Source: an uncultured Clostridia bacterium | GTDB lineage: Bacteria; Bacillota; Clostridia; UBA1381 | Reading direction: 5' to 3' | NCBI GenBank assembly: GCA_934486735.1 | Contig: CAKSQL010000002.1 | Coordinates: forward strand, 105,177-169,176 | Length of the DNA: 64,000 nt | Shown here: positions 26,084-33,950 of the stretch, one piece after another | How the letters are laid out: every line of letters starts with the position of its first letter | Position numbering within the stretch: position 1 is the first letter of the stretch | Made by a program: the position numbers and the translations under genes | Notes under the pieces: generated by a model | The model's input: the letters and a program-made list of their open reading frames with translations, nothing else | Told to the model about the DNA's origin: nothing | Databases searched by the model: none

Positions 26084-26096
26084 TTATCGGTAAGGA

Positions 26097-26118
26097 CATC
26101 GGAGCAAAAGCTCCGATG
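26097..26118. other. Intercistronic stem-loop
   Basis: CATCGGAGC and GCTCCGATG are perfect arms around AAAA. No T run follows, so it is more likely an RNA-stability or processing element between the ligase gene and the amidohydrolase than a terminator. Confidence 0.5.
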
Positions 26119-26140
26119 CCTGTTCAAAAGGAATGGTTAT

Positions 26141-26932
26141 ATGAAAATAATTGATGCACATGCGCACATATTCCCGGAAAAAATTGCAGAAAAGGCTGTT
26201 GCATCGATAGGCAGCTTCTACAACATGGACGGAATGTCGCATTGCGGCACAACCGACGCGCTGCTGGAATCGGGAAGCAAAATAGGGACGGAAAAATATC
26301 TCGTTTTTTCGACCGCCACAACCGCGGCACAGGTGGAAAGCATCAACCGGTTTATACATTCGGAGTGTGAAAAACATTCGGAATTTATAGGACTCGGGAC
26401 GATGCACCCCGATTATAAGGATTTTGAAAAAGAAATAGATTTTTTGAAAAGTGCGGGAATGAAAGGAATAAAACTTCATCCGGATTTTCAAAAATTTGCG
26501 GTGGATGATGAAAAGCTTTGGGGGCTGTATGATTATCTGAGCGAGAATAACATGTTTGTGCTGACGCACAGCGGCGACAGCCGATATAATTTTTCCAATC
26601 CGTTTCGCGTGGCAAGAATGGCAAAAATGTTTCCAAAGCTTATATTTATCGCGGCGCATTTCGGCGGCTGGTCGGAATGGGAGGCTGCCAAGGAGGAGCT
26701 GAATCTGCCGAATGTATACTTTGATACAAGCAGCACACTCGGATTCGGAGCTGCAAAGACGGCACTTAAAACGTTGGATAAGTTTGATAAAACGCATTTC
26801 TTTTTCGGAACCGATTTCCCGATGTGGGATCATGAAAAGGAACTGAAGCGATTTTTGGCGCTGGGGTTGAGTGATAAACTCAACGAAGATATTTTGTATA
26901 ATAATTTCAGCAATTTCTATAAAGAAAGATAA
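26141..26932 (+). CDS. Metal-dependent amidohydrolase (amidohydrolase_2 family)
   Basis: TIM-barrel hydrolase or decarboxylase of 263 aa. Metal ligands are visible in order: HAHIFPE at residues 6-8, the His in GIKLHPDF (about 110), THSGDS (about 142), AAHFGG (about 172) and the terminal Asp in FGTDFPMWD (about 224). The family includes 2-amino-3-carboxymuconate semialdehyde decarboxylase and related aromatic-acid enzymes. It follows the acyl-CoA ligase by 57 nt on the same strand and probably shares its T-box-controlled transcript. A linked role in processing a carboxylic acid is inferred. Confidence 0.82.
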   Translation: MKIIDAHAHIFPEKIAEKAVASIGSFYNMDGMSHCGTTDALLESGSKIGTEKYLVFSTATTAAQVESINRFIHSECEKHSEFIGLGTMHPDYKDFEKEIDFLKSAGMKGIKLHPDFQKFAVDDEKLWGLYDYLSENNMFVLTHSGDSRYNFSNPFRVARMAKMFPKLIFIAAHFGGWSEWEAAKEELNLPNVYFDTSSTLGFGAAKTALKTLDKFDKTHFFFGTDFPMWDHEKELKRFLALGLSDKLNEDILYNNFSNFYKER

Positions 26933-27012
26933 AAAGCTTTTGAAATTGACTGCCGCTCATGGATGTGGGGAATAAAGTGACTTTTTGCATCATTGAGCAC
27001 ATGCAAAAAAAT

Positions 27013-27041
27013 AAGCCGTTTCCGATTTTGCGGAAACGGCT
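27013..27041. terminator. Bidirectional terminator
   Basis: AGCCGTTTCCG pairs perfectly with CGGAAACGGCT. T-rich tracts follow on both strands (GACGTTTTT on plus, TATTTTTTT on minus). It separates the converging amidohydrolase and small membrane protein genes. Confidence 0.85.
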
Positions 27042-27048
27042 GACGTTT

Positions 27049-27354
27049 TTAGTGATTGATGCAAAAATCAATAATAAAGAATATCGAAATGATGAATATT
27101 ATAAGATTTAAGACGATAAATGAGTTTATATTTTTGTATTGCTCGTTTTGCAGCCAGCCGCGGATAAGCTTTATGAACATCAGCGCAACGCCGCAGATGA
27201 CGGCAGGAGCCAAAAACATTGCCAAAAGCTGACCGCCGGTGTGGGTATTTGCCATTATAAAATCAAGAACGACAATAAAATAGGCAATTCCGCAAAGAAG
27301 TCCCGAGATAAGCTCGCCATGCTTTGTAGCTAAAAATTTGTGAAGTTTGTTCAT
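27049..27354 (-). CDS. Small membrane protein, unknown function
   Basis: The 101-aa product has three hydrophobic segments (about residues 14-35, 42-64 and 78-98) and short charged loops. GGAGGCGG lies 6 nt before ATG 27354, so translation is likely real. I do not recognise the family. It stands alone, ending 8 nt before the bidirectional terminator. Confidence 0.6.
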   Translation of the reverse strand: MNKLHKFLATKHGELISGLLCGIAYFIVVLDFIMANTHTGGQLLAMFLAPAVICGVALMFIKLIRGWLQNEQYKNINSFIVLNLIIFIISIFFIIDFCINH

Positions 27355-27462
27355 ATTATACCGCCTCCGGATTTTAGCCGAAATTATGTCTTTTCGGGTT
27401 GCAGAGTTTTGAAAGTTGAATTCCCGTTTTTCTTCGGCTGATTATATACTTATATTATAATA

Positions 27463-28320
27463 TTAAATTCCGGAATTGTCAAGAGTTTGATTTGGGATTT
27501 TTTTGAGAGTTATTATGCCAAGCTCCGGACGGTTGAAAAATCGGGGGATAGGCATGGGGTTGCCCAGACCGCGGTTTACAATCATGCTGCAATCGCCGTT
27601 TTTGTAAAGTCCGCCGAAATATTTCGGAAATAGGATATGTCCGCTTTCGGCAAGGGCTGAGCGCGGCGAAAGCACACCGCCGACTCCCGGGATGCGGATC
27701 TGACCGCCATGCATGTGCCCGGCAAGGATAAGGTCAAAGCCGCTGTCTTTTAAGAGGTCAAGGGCGTTCGCACGATGGAAAAGCAGAATCCGATAGTCGG
27801 GAGTTTTTGGAAAAAGTTTAAGGTACTTTTCGACCGTCTGTTTCATTCGGGTTTTGGTAAACACGTCCTCCATGCCGCAGAGCAGTATTCGGGATTCAAC
27901 TTTTTTAAGAAATACCTGCTCGTTGCGCAGGAAACGTGCACCTGCTTTTTCACAGTCGGCGATAAAATCCTCGTAGTCGGAGCGCCAGATGTCGTGATTC
28001 CCGGATACCATATAGCACGGCGCGATTTTCGAAAGATGAGATATAAGCTCAATCGCAGGCGTGTACGATGCCGGAGTGTCGTGAGTCATGTCGCCGGTCA
28101 TTACGATAATGTCCGGCTCGGCGCGGCGGATTTCGTCACCGAGCCCCGGAACAGGGTCGTTGTGATAGTCGGAAATGTGCGCAATTTTGAAGCCGTCGAA
28201 ATCGTCGGGAAGCTTTGGCGAGCCGACAGTGTAGTACGATGTTTCGAGACGGTTGTCCAACCCCTTTGACATGACAAGAGCGGCAGATGCCAAAGCGGTA
28301 TATTTTATGAATTTTTTCAT
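27463..28320 (-). CDS. Calcineurin-like metallophosphoesterase (YaeI/YkuE type)
   Basis: Phosphoesterase of 285 aa with an N-terminal hydrophobic, Tat-like or anchor segment (residues 1-20). All metal-binding motifs are present: ISDYHND (about 49), MTGDMTHD (about 75), VSGNHDIW (about 107), LFHRAN (about 177) and AGHMHGGQIRIP (about 197). These bind a dinuclear metal centre. YkuE-like relatives act at the membrane, some on lipid-linked substrates. The actual substrate here is unknown. Confidence 0.87.
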   Translation of the reverse strand: MKKFIKYTALASAALVMSKGLDNRLETSYYTVGSPKLPDDFDGFKIAHISDYHNDPVPGLGDEIRRAEPDIIVMTGDMTHDTPASYTPAIELISHLSKIAPCYMVSGNHDIWRSDYEDFIADCEKAGARFLRNEQVFLKKVESRILLCGMEDVFTKTRMKQTVEKYLKLFPKTPDYRILLFHRANALDLLKDSGFDLILAGHMHGGQIRIPGVGGVLSPRSALAESGHILFPKYFGGLYKNGDCSMIVNRGLGNPMPIPRFFNRPELGIITLKKIPNQTLDNSGI

Positions 28321-28453
28321 TGTTTTTCTCCGTTCCGCCCGGAGGCTGATAGTATATAATTATTATACCACTTTTTAAAGATAAAAACAATATTTTTAAC
28401 TGAAAAATGATAGTTTATATATATTGAAAATAAAAATTAACAGGAGGTTACAA

Positions 28454-29338
28454 ATGAATAAGAAGATAAAGGGAGATTTGATACTGCTGCTTACGGCGAT
28501 GATATGGGGGTCGTCGTTTGTGGCACAGAGCGTCGGTATGGATTTTATCGGTCCGAACACATTTCATGGAATAAGAACATTGCTCGGCGGAACCGTACTT
28601 TTGCCGGTAATATTTGTGATGAACAGGAACGGGAGCGCTAAAAAAGAGCAAACTGACAGAAAAAGTCTGATTATCGGCGGCATTTTGTGCGGATTGTTTC
28701 TCTGTGCCGCAGGTACGATACAGACGTGGGGAATGAAGTACACAACGGCATCAAAATCGGGTTTCATAACTGCCATGTACATAATATTTGTGCCGTTTGC
28801 AGGACTGCTGCTCAAAAAAAAGGTCGGCTTGCTCACCTGTATCGGCGCAGCGATTGCGTTGGTCGGACTGTATTTGCTCTGTCTTGCAGGGACTGAGTTC
28901 AGCGTGAATTTCGGCGACGTGCTTACACTCATTTGTGCGTTTGTATTCACCGCGCATATAATGACAGTGGACTATTTTTCCGGCAAGGTGGACGGCGTGA
29001 AATTGTCGTGCCTGCAATTTTTTGTCTGCGGATTTGTAAATATAGTGCTGATGTTCCTGTTTGAGCATCCGGATTTCAGAGTTGTGGCATCCTGCTGGAA
29101 ACCGATATGCTATTCGGGAATCATGTCCTGCGGACTGGGTTACACATTCCAGATAATAGGACAAAAGTACACAGATCCTGCACCGGCGGCGATTATCATG
29201 AGCATGGAATCGGTTTTTGCAGTGATTGCGGGATTCCTGATTTTGGGCGAGAAGATGGGAGCGGCGGAAATAATCGGCTGTGTGATTATGTTCGCGGCGA
29301 TTTTGATTGTTCAAGTGCCGGATTTGGTAAAAAAGTAA
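28454..29338 (+). CDS. DMT-superfamily transporter (EamA domains)
   Basis: Drug/metabolite transporter of about 294 aa with ten predicted membrane helices in two EamA repeats. The first opens with LTAMIWGSSFVAQ and the second contains SGIMSCGLGYTFQIIGQKY and AAIIMSMESVFAVIAG. ATG 28454 is preferred because CAGGAGG lies 6 nt upstream; a TTG at 28424 has no site. It probably exports or imports a metabolite; no substrate can be assigned. A strong terminator follows. Confidence 0.88.
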   Translation: MNKKIKGDLILLLTAMIWGSSFVAQSVGMDFIGPNTFHGIRTLLGGTVLLPVIFVMNRNGSAKKEQTDRKSLIIGGILCGLFLCAAGTIQTWGMKYTTASKSGFITAMYIIFVPFAGLLLKKKVGLLTCIGAAIALVGLYLLCLAGTEFSVNFGDVLTLICAFVFTAHIMTVDYFSGKVDGVKLSCLQFFVCGFVNIVLMFLFEHPDFRVVASCWKPICYSGIMSCGLGYTFQIIGQKYTDPAPAAIIMSMESVFAVIAGFLILGEKMGAAEIIGCVIMFAAILIVQVPDLVKK

Positions 29339-29356
29339 AAAGGCAAAAATGTAAAG

Positions 29357-29391
29357 CCTCTCGGAAAGCTTGTGATTCCGAGAGGTTTTTG
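29357..29391 (+). terminator. Rho-independent terminator after the DMT transporter
   Basis: CCTCTCGGA pairs with TCCGAGAGG around an 11-nt loop, followed directly by TTTTTG. Confidence 0.85.
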
Positions 29392-29476
29392 TTTGAGGGG
29401 GTACTCGTGCATTTTTTGATATAGAATTATATTTTGATGAAACAGTTATCCTCGCGTTTTATCAAAATATGTACGA

Positions 29477-30463
29477 TTATTTTTTAACTTCAAGCACAAC
29501 CTTGCCCACGTTCTCGCCACGCTGCAAAATAGCATGTGCGGCTTCCGCTTCTTCAATCGGGAGAACCTTGTAAATGGTAGGCTTAACCTTGCCTGCTGCA
29601 ACCTTATTCCACACATTTTCCACAAGCATGGAAAGTATCTGTGCTTTCATCTCCGGAGTCCTTGAACGCAGCGTGCTGCCGATTATGCGCACATTGCGGA
29701 CATAGATATTTTTAAGGTCAATCTCTGTCTTTGTGCCGGCAAGAGCAGCGATCATTATCCATCGCGCACCATGGCTTAAATAGTGCAGGCACTTGCCCAT
29801 GAAATCACCGCCGAGACAATCGATTGCAACGTCTACGGGGTGTCCCTCGTCAAGCTGCCTTTTCAAAACCTCGCATATGTCCTCTTTTGAAGTATTCACA
29901 ACAACGTCCGCGTTTAAGTGCTTTATTGACGCTGCTGCTTCGTCGGACAGAACTGTCGTTATAACTCTGAGTCCGAATGCTTTTGCCATCGGAATGACTA
30001 CGCTTGCAAGTCCGCTTGCGCCTGCGTTCATCAAGAGCGTGTCGCCCTCTTTTGCCTTGCCCTCGATAAACAGGTTCAGATAAGCAGTGGCAAATGCTTC
30101 GGGAATGGCTGCCGCTTCAATCATGGAGCAGTTTTGGGGAATCGGCATCAGCATGTCGTATTTAACCGAGACATACTCGGCATATCCGCCGCCGCCCAAG
30201 AGTGCGCACACTTTGTCGCCGATTTTGAATTGTGAGCTCCTTTGAGCGTCCTTGCCCATTTTCACGATAACTCCGGAAATTTCAAGTCCCATCCACTCGG
30301 GAGCGCCCGGAGGGGGAGGATAGTCGCCGTCGCGCTGCATCAGGTCGGCGCGGTTTAATGCCGCTGCGTGTATTTCGACCAAAACCTCCTCGGAATTGAT
30401 GATCGGGTCGGGTACGTTTGACCAGCTTAATGATTTGTCATCGTTGATAAGTATTGCTTTCAT
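29477..30463 (-). CDS. NADPH:quinone oxidoreductase-like MDR-family dehydrogenase
   Basis: Zinc-independent medium-chain dehydrogenase of 328 aa, resembling the PIG3/QOR branch. The N-terminal GroES-like domain has ALNRADLMQRDGDYPPPPG. The Rossmann part has NAGASGLASVVIPMAKAFG and AIDCLGGDFMGKCL. The C terminus is typical (LPIEEAEAAHAILQRGENVGKVVLEV). ATG 30463 is chosen by the AAAGGCGG site. Its start overlaps the stop of the upstream broken Gfo/Idh gene by one base (TAATG), so both belonged to one operon. Confidence 0.87.
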   Translation of the reverse strand: MKAILINDDKSLSWSNVPDPIINSEEVLVEIHAAALNRADLMQRDGDYPPPPGAPEWMGLEISGVIVKMGKDAQRSSQFKIGDKVCALLGGGGYAEYVSVKYDMLMPIPQNCSMIEAAAIPEAFATAYLNLFIEGKAKEGDTLLMNAGASGLASVVIPMAKAFGLRVITTVLSDEAAASIKHLNADVVVNTSKEDICEVLKRQLDEGHPVDVAIDCLGGDFMGKCLHYLSHGARWIMIAALAGTKTEIDLKNIYVRNVRIIGSTLRSRTPEMKAQILSMLVENVWNKVAAGKVKPTIYKVLPIEEAEAAHAILQRGENVGKVVLEVKK

Positions 30464-31468
30464 TATTTTTCCGCCTTTCTTTTGCATGCTTTGAGAACGA
30501 GCTTGTACAGATTAAGCTCGTAGTCGCAGCTGTATGGATTTTCTCTTTCGCCGCATATTTTTTCGGCTACATATACATTTTTCGCGCGTTCTGTCAAATT
30601 TCCAGTCGTATGAATTTTTTGGATTGGCAGCAGAGCGCATAACCGTACATAAATCCCGTCTGCCCGACTTTTCGTTATCCGGGAGATACGCCTCGAGAGG
30701 ATGCAGCTCCAAAGTTCCCTTTGTTCCGCAGATAACCAGCTGGCGGCGCATAAATCCGCCCGGCTCGGCAGCACAGGTCTTTGTAAAGGACACACCGTGC
30801 GGATATTTCAAAACCGCCATGCCGAAATCCTCCGCGCCGTCTATCTTGTATTCGGTGGACGTGTTCATCGGAATAATCTCGTCCGGTTCGCCCTGGATTT
30901 GATAGATAAGGTCTATCAAATGGCAGCCGAGATAGAACATCATGCCGCCGGGAAAACGGTCAAGCCATTGCCTTTTTTCGGGTGGGTGCACACAGTCCAT
31001 GTGCGCTTCAACAGAGTATATCTCGCCCAGCTCGCCCGATTTTGCGCGCGCTATCGCCTCGGAAATCAGCGGATTGAAACGATACATGTAGCCGGTTGAA
31101 AAGACAAGCTTTTTTGCTTTTAAGATGTCAATCAGCTTTTCAAAAGCTGCAAGCTCAAGTCCGCCGGGTTTATCCATGTGAATGTGCAGCCCTTTTTCGG
31201 CGGCTGCAAGCGCACAGTCGGTGAGTGCGACCTCCTCGGTTTCGATGGCGGCGGCATCAAGCCCGGGCAGGCTGAGTGCCTCATCAATCGAGAGAAACGG
31301 CACTTTTTTTGACAGCTCGGCAATCCGTTCCGGAAACTTTTCTTTTTCGACATCCGGTACGGCGAACGCTGCAAAGTCAAATATGTCCGGCATGTTCAAA
31401 AGACAATCTCATATCGCCGATGCAGGGTCGTGTCCAACGCCGATTTGAACTATTTTTATTTTTCGCAC
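30463..31468 (-). pseudogene. Gfo/Idh/MocA-family oxidoreductase, nonsense codon plus frameshift
   Basis: Begins at GTG 31468 after GGAGG with KIKIVQIGVGHDP, the Rossmann entry. Codon 20 is an in-frame TGA (31411-31409). The same frame then continues with DCLLNMPDIFDFAAFAVPD, the Lys-containing catalytic motif HIHMDKPGG and FYLGCHLIDLIYQIQG. Near 30580-30605 the frame shifts: one frame runs into arginine-rich nonsense, while the next frame carries the expected end ENPYSCDYELNLYKLVLKAC and stops at 30463. TGA acts as a stop elsewhere in this window, so recoding is unlikely. A decayed sugar or inositol dehydrogenase, divergent from an AraC regulator. Confidence 0.85.
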
Positions 31469-31515
31469 CGGATTTAACCTCCGTTTCATTTTTTCACTAT
31501 ATTCAGTATAGCATA

Positions 31516-31544
31516 TTGACAAGCGAAAAAAAATACAGTATAAT
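31516..31544 (+). promoter_or_regulatory. Perfect-consensus sigma-A promoter for the AraC gene at 31584
   Basis: TTGACA (31516-31521), 17-nt spacer, TATAAT (31539-31544), about 40 nt before the AraC start. It lies in the divergent intergenic region shared with the broken Gfo/Idh operon. Confidence 0.85.
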
Positions 31545-31583
31545 ATAAAAAAACGGAACTATTCTACAAAAAGGGTGAAAGAT

Positions 31584-32378
31584 GTGAATAATGTTTCAAA
31601 GCTGTCGTTTTTCAAAACCGATAGGTATGAGTTTAAAAATAAAAATATTTGCGATTTTAAAAATATCCCGAGACCCCATTTTTGCATGGGGCTGATAATT
31701 AAAGGGGACGCTGTTTTTGAATCCGACGGCGAGAGCGTCGGCGTGTCGGCAGGAGATATCATTTTTGTGCCGATTACGTCGCGCTATGTCTCGACGTGGG
31801 TGGGAAAACCCGATATACTCTACATAAGCATGCACTTTGCTTTTGAACCCGGCTGCGGAATATCGGAAAAAAACCGTTTCGGAATACAAAGGGTCGCGGT
31901 TGATGATTTTGACGATATGAAAAAGAAGTTCGAATTTGTTTATAACAACTATAACGCCGATTTGCAGGGGCAGCTTTCGGCAATGGGTGAATTTTATAAA
32001 ATTCTCGGAAATATACTTCCCGGATTTGAGAAAAAAGAGGTACAATTCTACGATAAGCGCATTGAAAAGGCGATGGAATATATAAATATGAACTCGGAAA
32101 AGGATTTTTCGGTTGAGGAGCTGGCAAGGATAAGCAGCATGAGTATATCCAATTTCTATTCGCAGTTTAAGCACTACACCGGCATGACACCTGTTGAATA
32201 TAAAAACAACATTTGTATTTCGCGTGCGTGCCGGCTGCTGAAAGCGGACAGAAATTTGCAGATTGAGGAAATCAGCGAGCTTGTCGGATTTGAGTCGTCG
32301 GCATATTTCAGACGTGTGTTCAAGCGGCTGACCGGGAAGACTCCGTATGAATATAAAAAAAGTGAGCCGGGAATTTAG
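31584..32378 (+). CDS. AraC-family transcriptional regulator
   Basis: About 264 aa with an N-terminal cupin-like sensor (about 10-130: FESDGESVGVSAGDIIFVPI) and two C-terminal helix-turn-helix motifs (FSVEELARISSMSISNFYSQF and LQIEEISELVGFESSAYFRRVF, ending GKTPYEYKK). Two GTG starts, 31575 and 31584, are possible; 31584 has the better spacing from AAGGGTG. It is divergent from the Gfo/Idh-quinone reductase unit and was probably its sugar-responsive activator. The target is now partly degraded while the regulator looks intact. Confidence 0.88.
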   Translation: MNNVSKLSFFKTDRYEFKNKNICDFKNIPRPHFCMGLIIKGDAVFESDGESVGVSAGDIIFVPITSRYVSTWVGKPDILYISMHFAFEPGCGISEKNRFGIQRVAVDDFDDMKKKFEFVYNNYNADLQGQLSAMGEFYKILGNILPGFEKKEVQFYDKRIEKAMEYINMNSEKDFSVEELARISSMSISNFYSQFKHYTGMTPVEYKNNICISRACRLLKADRNLQIEEISELVGFESSAYFRRVFKRLTGKTPYEYKKSEPGI

Positions 32379-32469
32379 TTTCCGGCTTGTCTTTGCCCTT
32401 GAGCATTTATGTAGGGATGAGGGAACTCCGTTCGACATTTTTGGCGGATTTCATCTGTCGTTTTGGGGG

Positions 32470-32573
32470 ATTCCACCCGTCATTTCCCCTTGGGAAATGC
32501 CACCCTCCTCAGTGAGGAGGGCATAAGGCTCCATCTCCGAGGGAGCTGTCAGCGTAAGCTGACTGAGGGAGTT
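32470..32573 (-). repeat. Copy of the stem-loop repeat, opposite orientation
   Basis: Reverse-oriented copy of the element at 8328-8540, with one 44-bp-type unit and both trailing hairpins. Compared with that copy, the inner hairpin TTTCC-TAAA-GGAAA is here TTTCC-CAAG-GGAAA, keeping the pairing. It fills most of the gap between the AraC and GNAT genes. Confidence 0.8.
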
Positions 32574-32609
32574 ACCCTATCCAATTAAATTATTCTTTTT
32601 GATGAATTA

Positions 32610-33086
32610 TCAGACCTCAATATAATAAGGGCAGATGTCTGCGTAGCTGCCGTCTTTCATTCGGAAACCGCGCGGAATTGTGCCGAGCTGCTTAAAGCCG
32701 ATTCTTTCATATAAATGTCTTGCGTGGATGTTGGTTGCAACAACGGCGTTGAACTGAAGCACTCCGAAGCCGAGCCTGTGCGCTTGTTCAATGCAGTCGA
32801 AAACAAGCTTTTCGCCTATATGCCTGCCGCGGCTTTCGGATGCTACTGCGTAGCTTGCATTGCAGATGTGTCCGCAGCGACCCACATTGTTGGGGTGAAG
32901 AATGTAAAGTCCGAGAATTTTGCCGTCGTCCTCAAAAACGCCGCAATAGCTTTGAGACGCGAAAAATTTCTTCGCCGAATCGGGCGTAAGACATTCCTCC
33001 TGCGGAAAGGCAATGCCCTCCTCGACAATTTCGTTCCATATTTCAGCCATTTTCGGAAGATCGTTTTCGTTATATTTTCGTATCAT
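32610..33086 (-). CDS. GNAT-family N-acetyltransferase
   Basis: About 158 aa from ATG 33086, with AAGGAG 8-9 nt upstream. The GNAT fold is visible: MIRKYNENDLPKMAEIWNEI opening, GLYILHPN beta strand, the acetyl-CoA loop SESRGRHIGEKL (motif A, Q/RxxGxG/H variant) and ATNIHARHLYERIGF (motif B). C-terminal FRMKDGSYADICPYY is common in this subgroup. Substrate is unknown. It stands alone between a stem-loop repeat and a divergent broken epimerase. Confidence 0.87.
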   Translation of the reverse strand: MIRKYNENDLPKMAEIWNEIVEEGIAFPQEECLTPDSAKKFFASQSYCGVFEDDGKILGLYILHPNNVGRCGHICNASYAVASESRGRHIGEKLVFDCIEQAHRLGFGVLQFNAVVATNIHARHLYERIGFKQLGTIPRGFRMKDGSYADICPYYIEV

Positions 33087-33268
33087 TTTCAAAACTCCTT
33101 TTGTAAAGCTAATAATAGTATATCACTTTTCGAAAATATGTCAATAGAGAATAATGCTCTTTTTTTACAGAATTATATATTGTTTTTGCCTTTTTGCGTG
33201 GGTATAATAAAAAAACATTTTTCATGTTGAGATTTGTGTTGCCGCTCGGTGGCAGAATGGAGGTAAAA

Positions 33269-33876
33269 ATGAAAAAAATTCTTGTATTGGGCGGAACGGG
33301 AGCAATGGGTACATATCTTGTGCCGAAGCTTGCCGAGAGGGGATATTCGGTCGATGTTGTATCGATAGATGATATGCAAAACAAACCGGGAATAAATTAT
33401 ATAAAAGCCGACGCGTACGACCGAAAGGTAATGGCAGAACTTTTGAAAAAGGGCTATGATGCGATTGCCGATTTTATGATTTATGATACCGCGCGCTTTG
33501 CGGAAAGATATGAAATGCTATTGGAGAATACAGAGCATTACATATATCTGTCCGGTTATCGGATTTATGCGGATGAGGAGCATCCCATAACCGAGACCTC
33601 GCCGCGCTTGCTCGATGTGTCGGAGGATAGGGAATTTTTGGGATATGAGGACTATTCGCTCTATAAAGCGCGCGGAGAGAACATATTGAGAAGCTCCAAT
33701 TTTTCGACCGTATTGTGGATAACTCCAAAATATTGAGGGTTACGGGAATGAAGCAATCCGAGCTGATGCCGCTTTATAAGGGACTGGAAAAGGAGCTTTC
33801 CACGCTGCCTAAGGACTATGATTTCGGAAGTTTTTATGTAAATGACAATATGGATAAAATTTTGAAAACGCTGTAG
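33269..33876 (+). pseudogene. NAD-dependent epimerase/dehydratase with internal deletion
   Basis: Starts at ATG 33269 after GGAGG with KKILVLGGTGAMGTYLVPKL, an intact Rossmann dinucleotide motif. It proceeds normally through YIYLSGYRIYADEEHPITE and the catalytic YSLYKARGENIL to about residue 150. At about 33712 it jumps, in a different frame, to VDNSKILRVTGMKQSELMPLY and the normal C terminus, ending at TAG 33876. The original frame stops at TGA 33736. About 200 codons remain of an expected 310-330, so the middle third is gone. A TATAAT at 33203-33208 marks the old promoter. Confidence 0.85.
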
Positions 33877-33892
33877 AAATTTATATAAAAAA

Positions 33893-33942
33893 AAGAGCCG
33901 CCGCGGTGCTTTGGTTTCAACTCCCAAGCGCCGGGGCAGCTT
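33893..33942 (-). terminator. Terminator of mgtE
   Basis: AGCTGCCCCGGCGCTT pairs imperfectly with AAGCACCGCGGCGGCT on the minus strand, followed by eight T residues. It also ends just after the broken epimerase and may serve both. Confidence 0.7.
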
Positions 33943-33950
33943 TTTAAAAA

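Noticed and set aside
31409..31411. TGA as a recoded sense codon (selenocysteine or altered code)
   Set aside because: TGA serves as a normal stop elsewhere, for example at 2984-2986, no SECIS-like hairpin is evident, and the same gene has a separate frameshift, so decay explains it.
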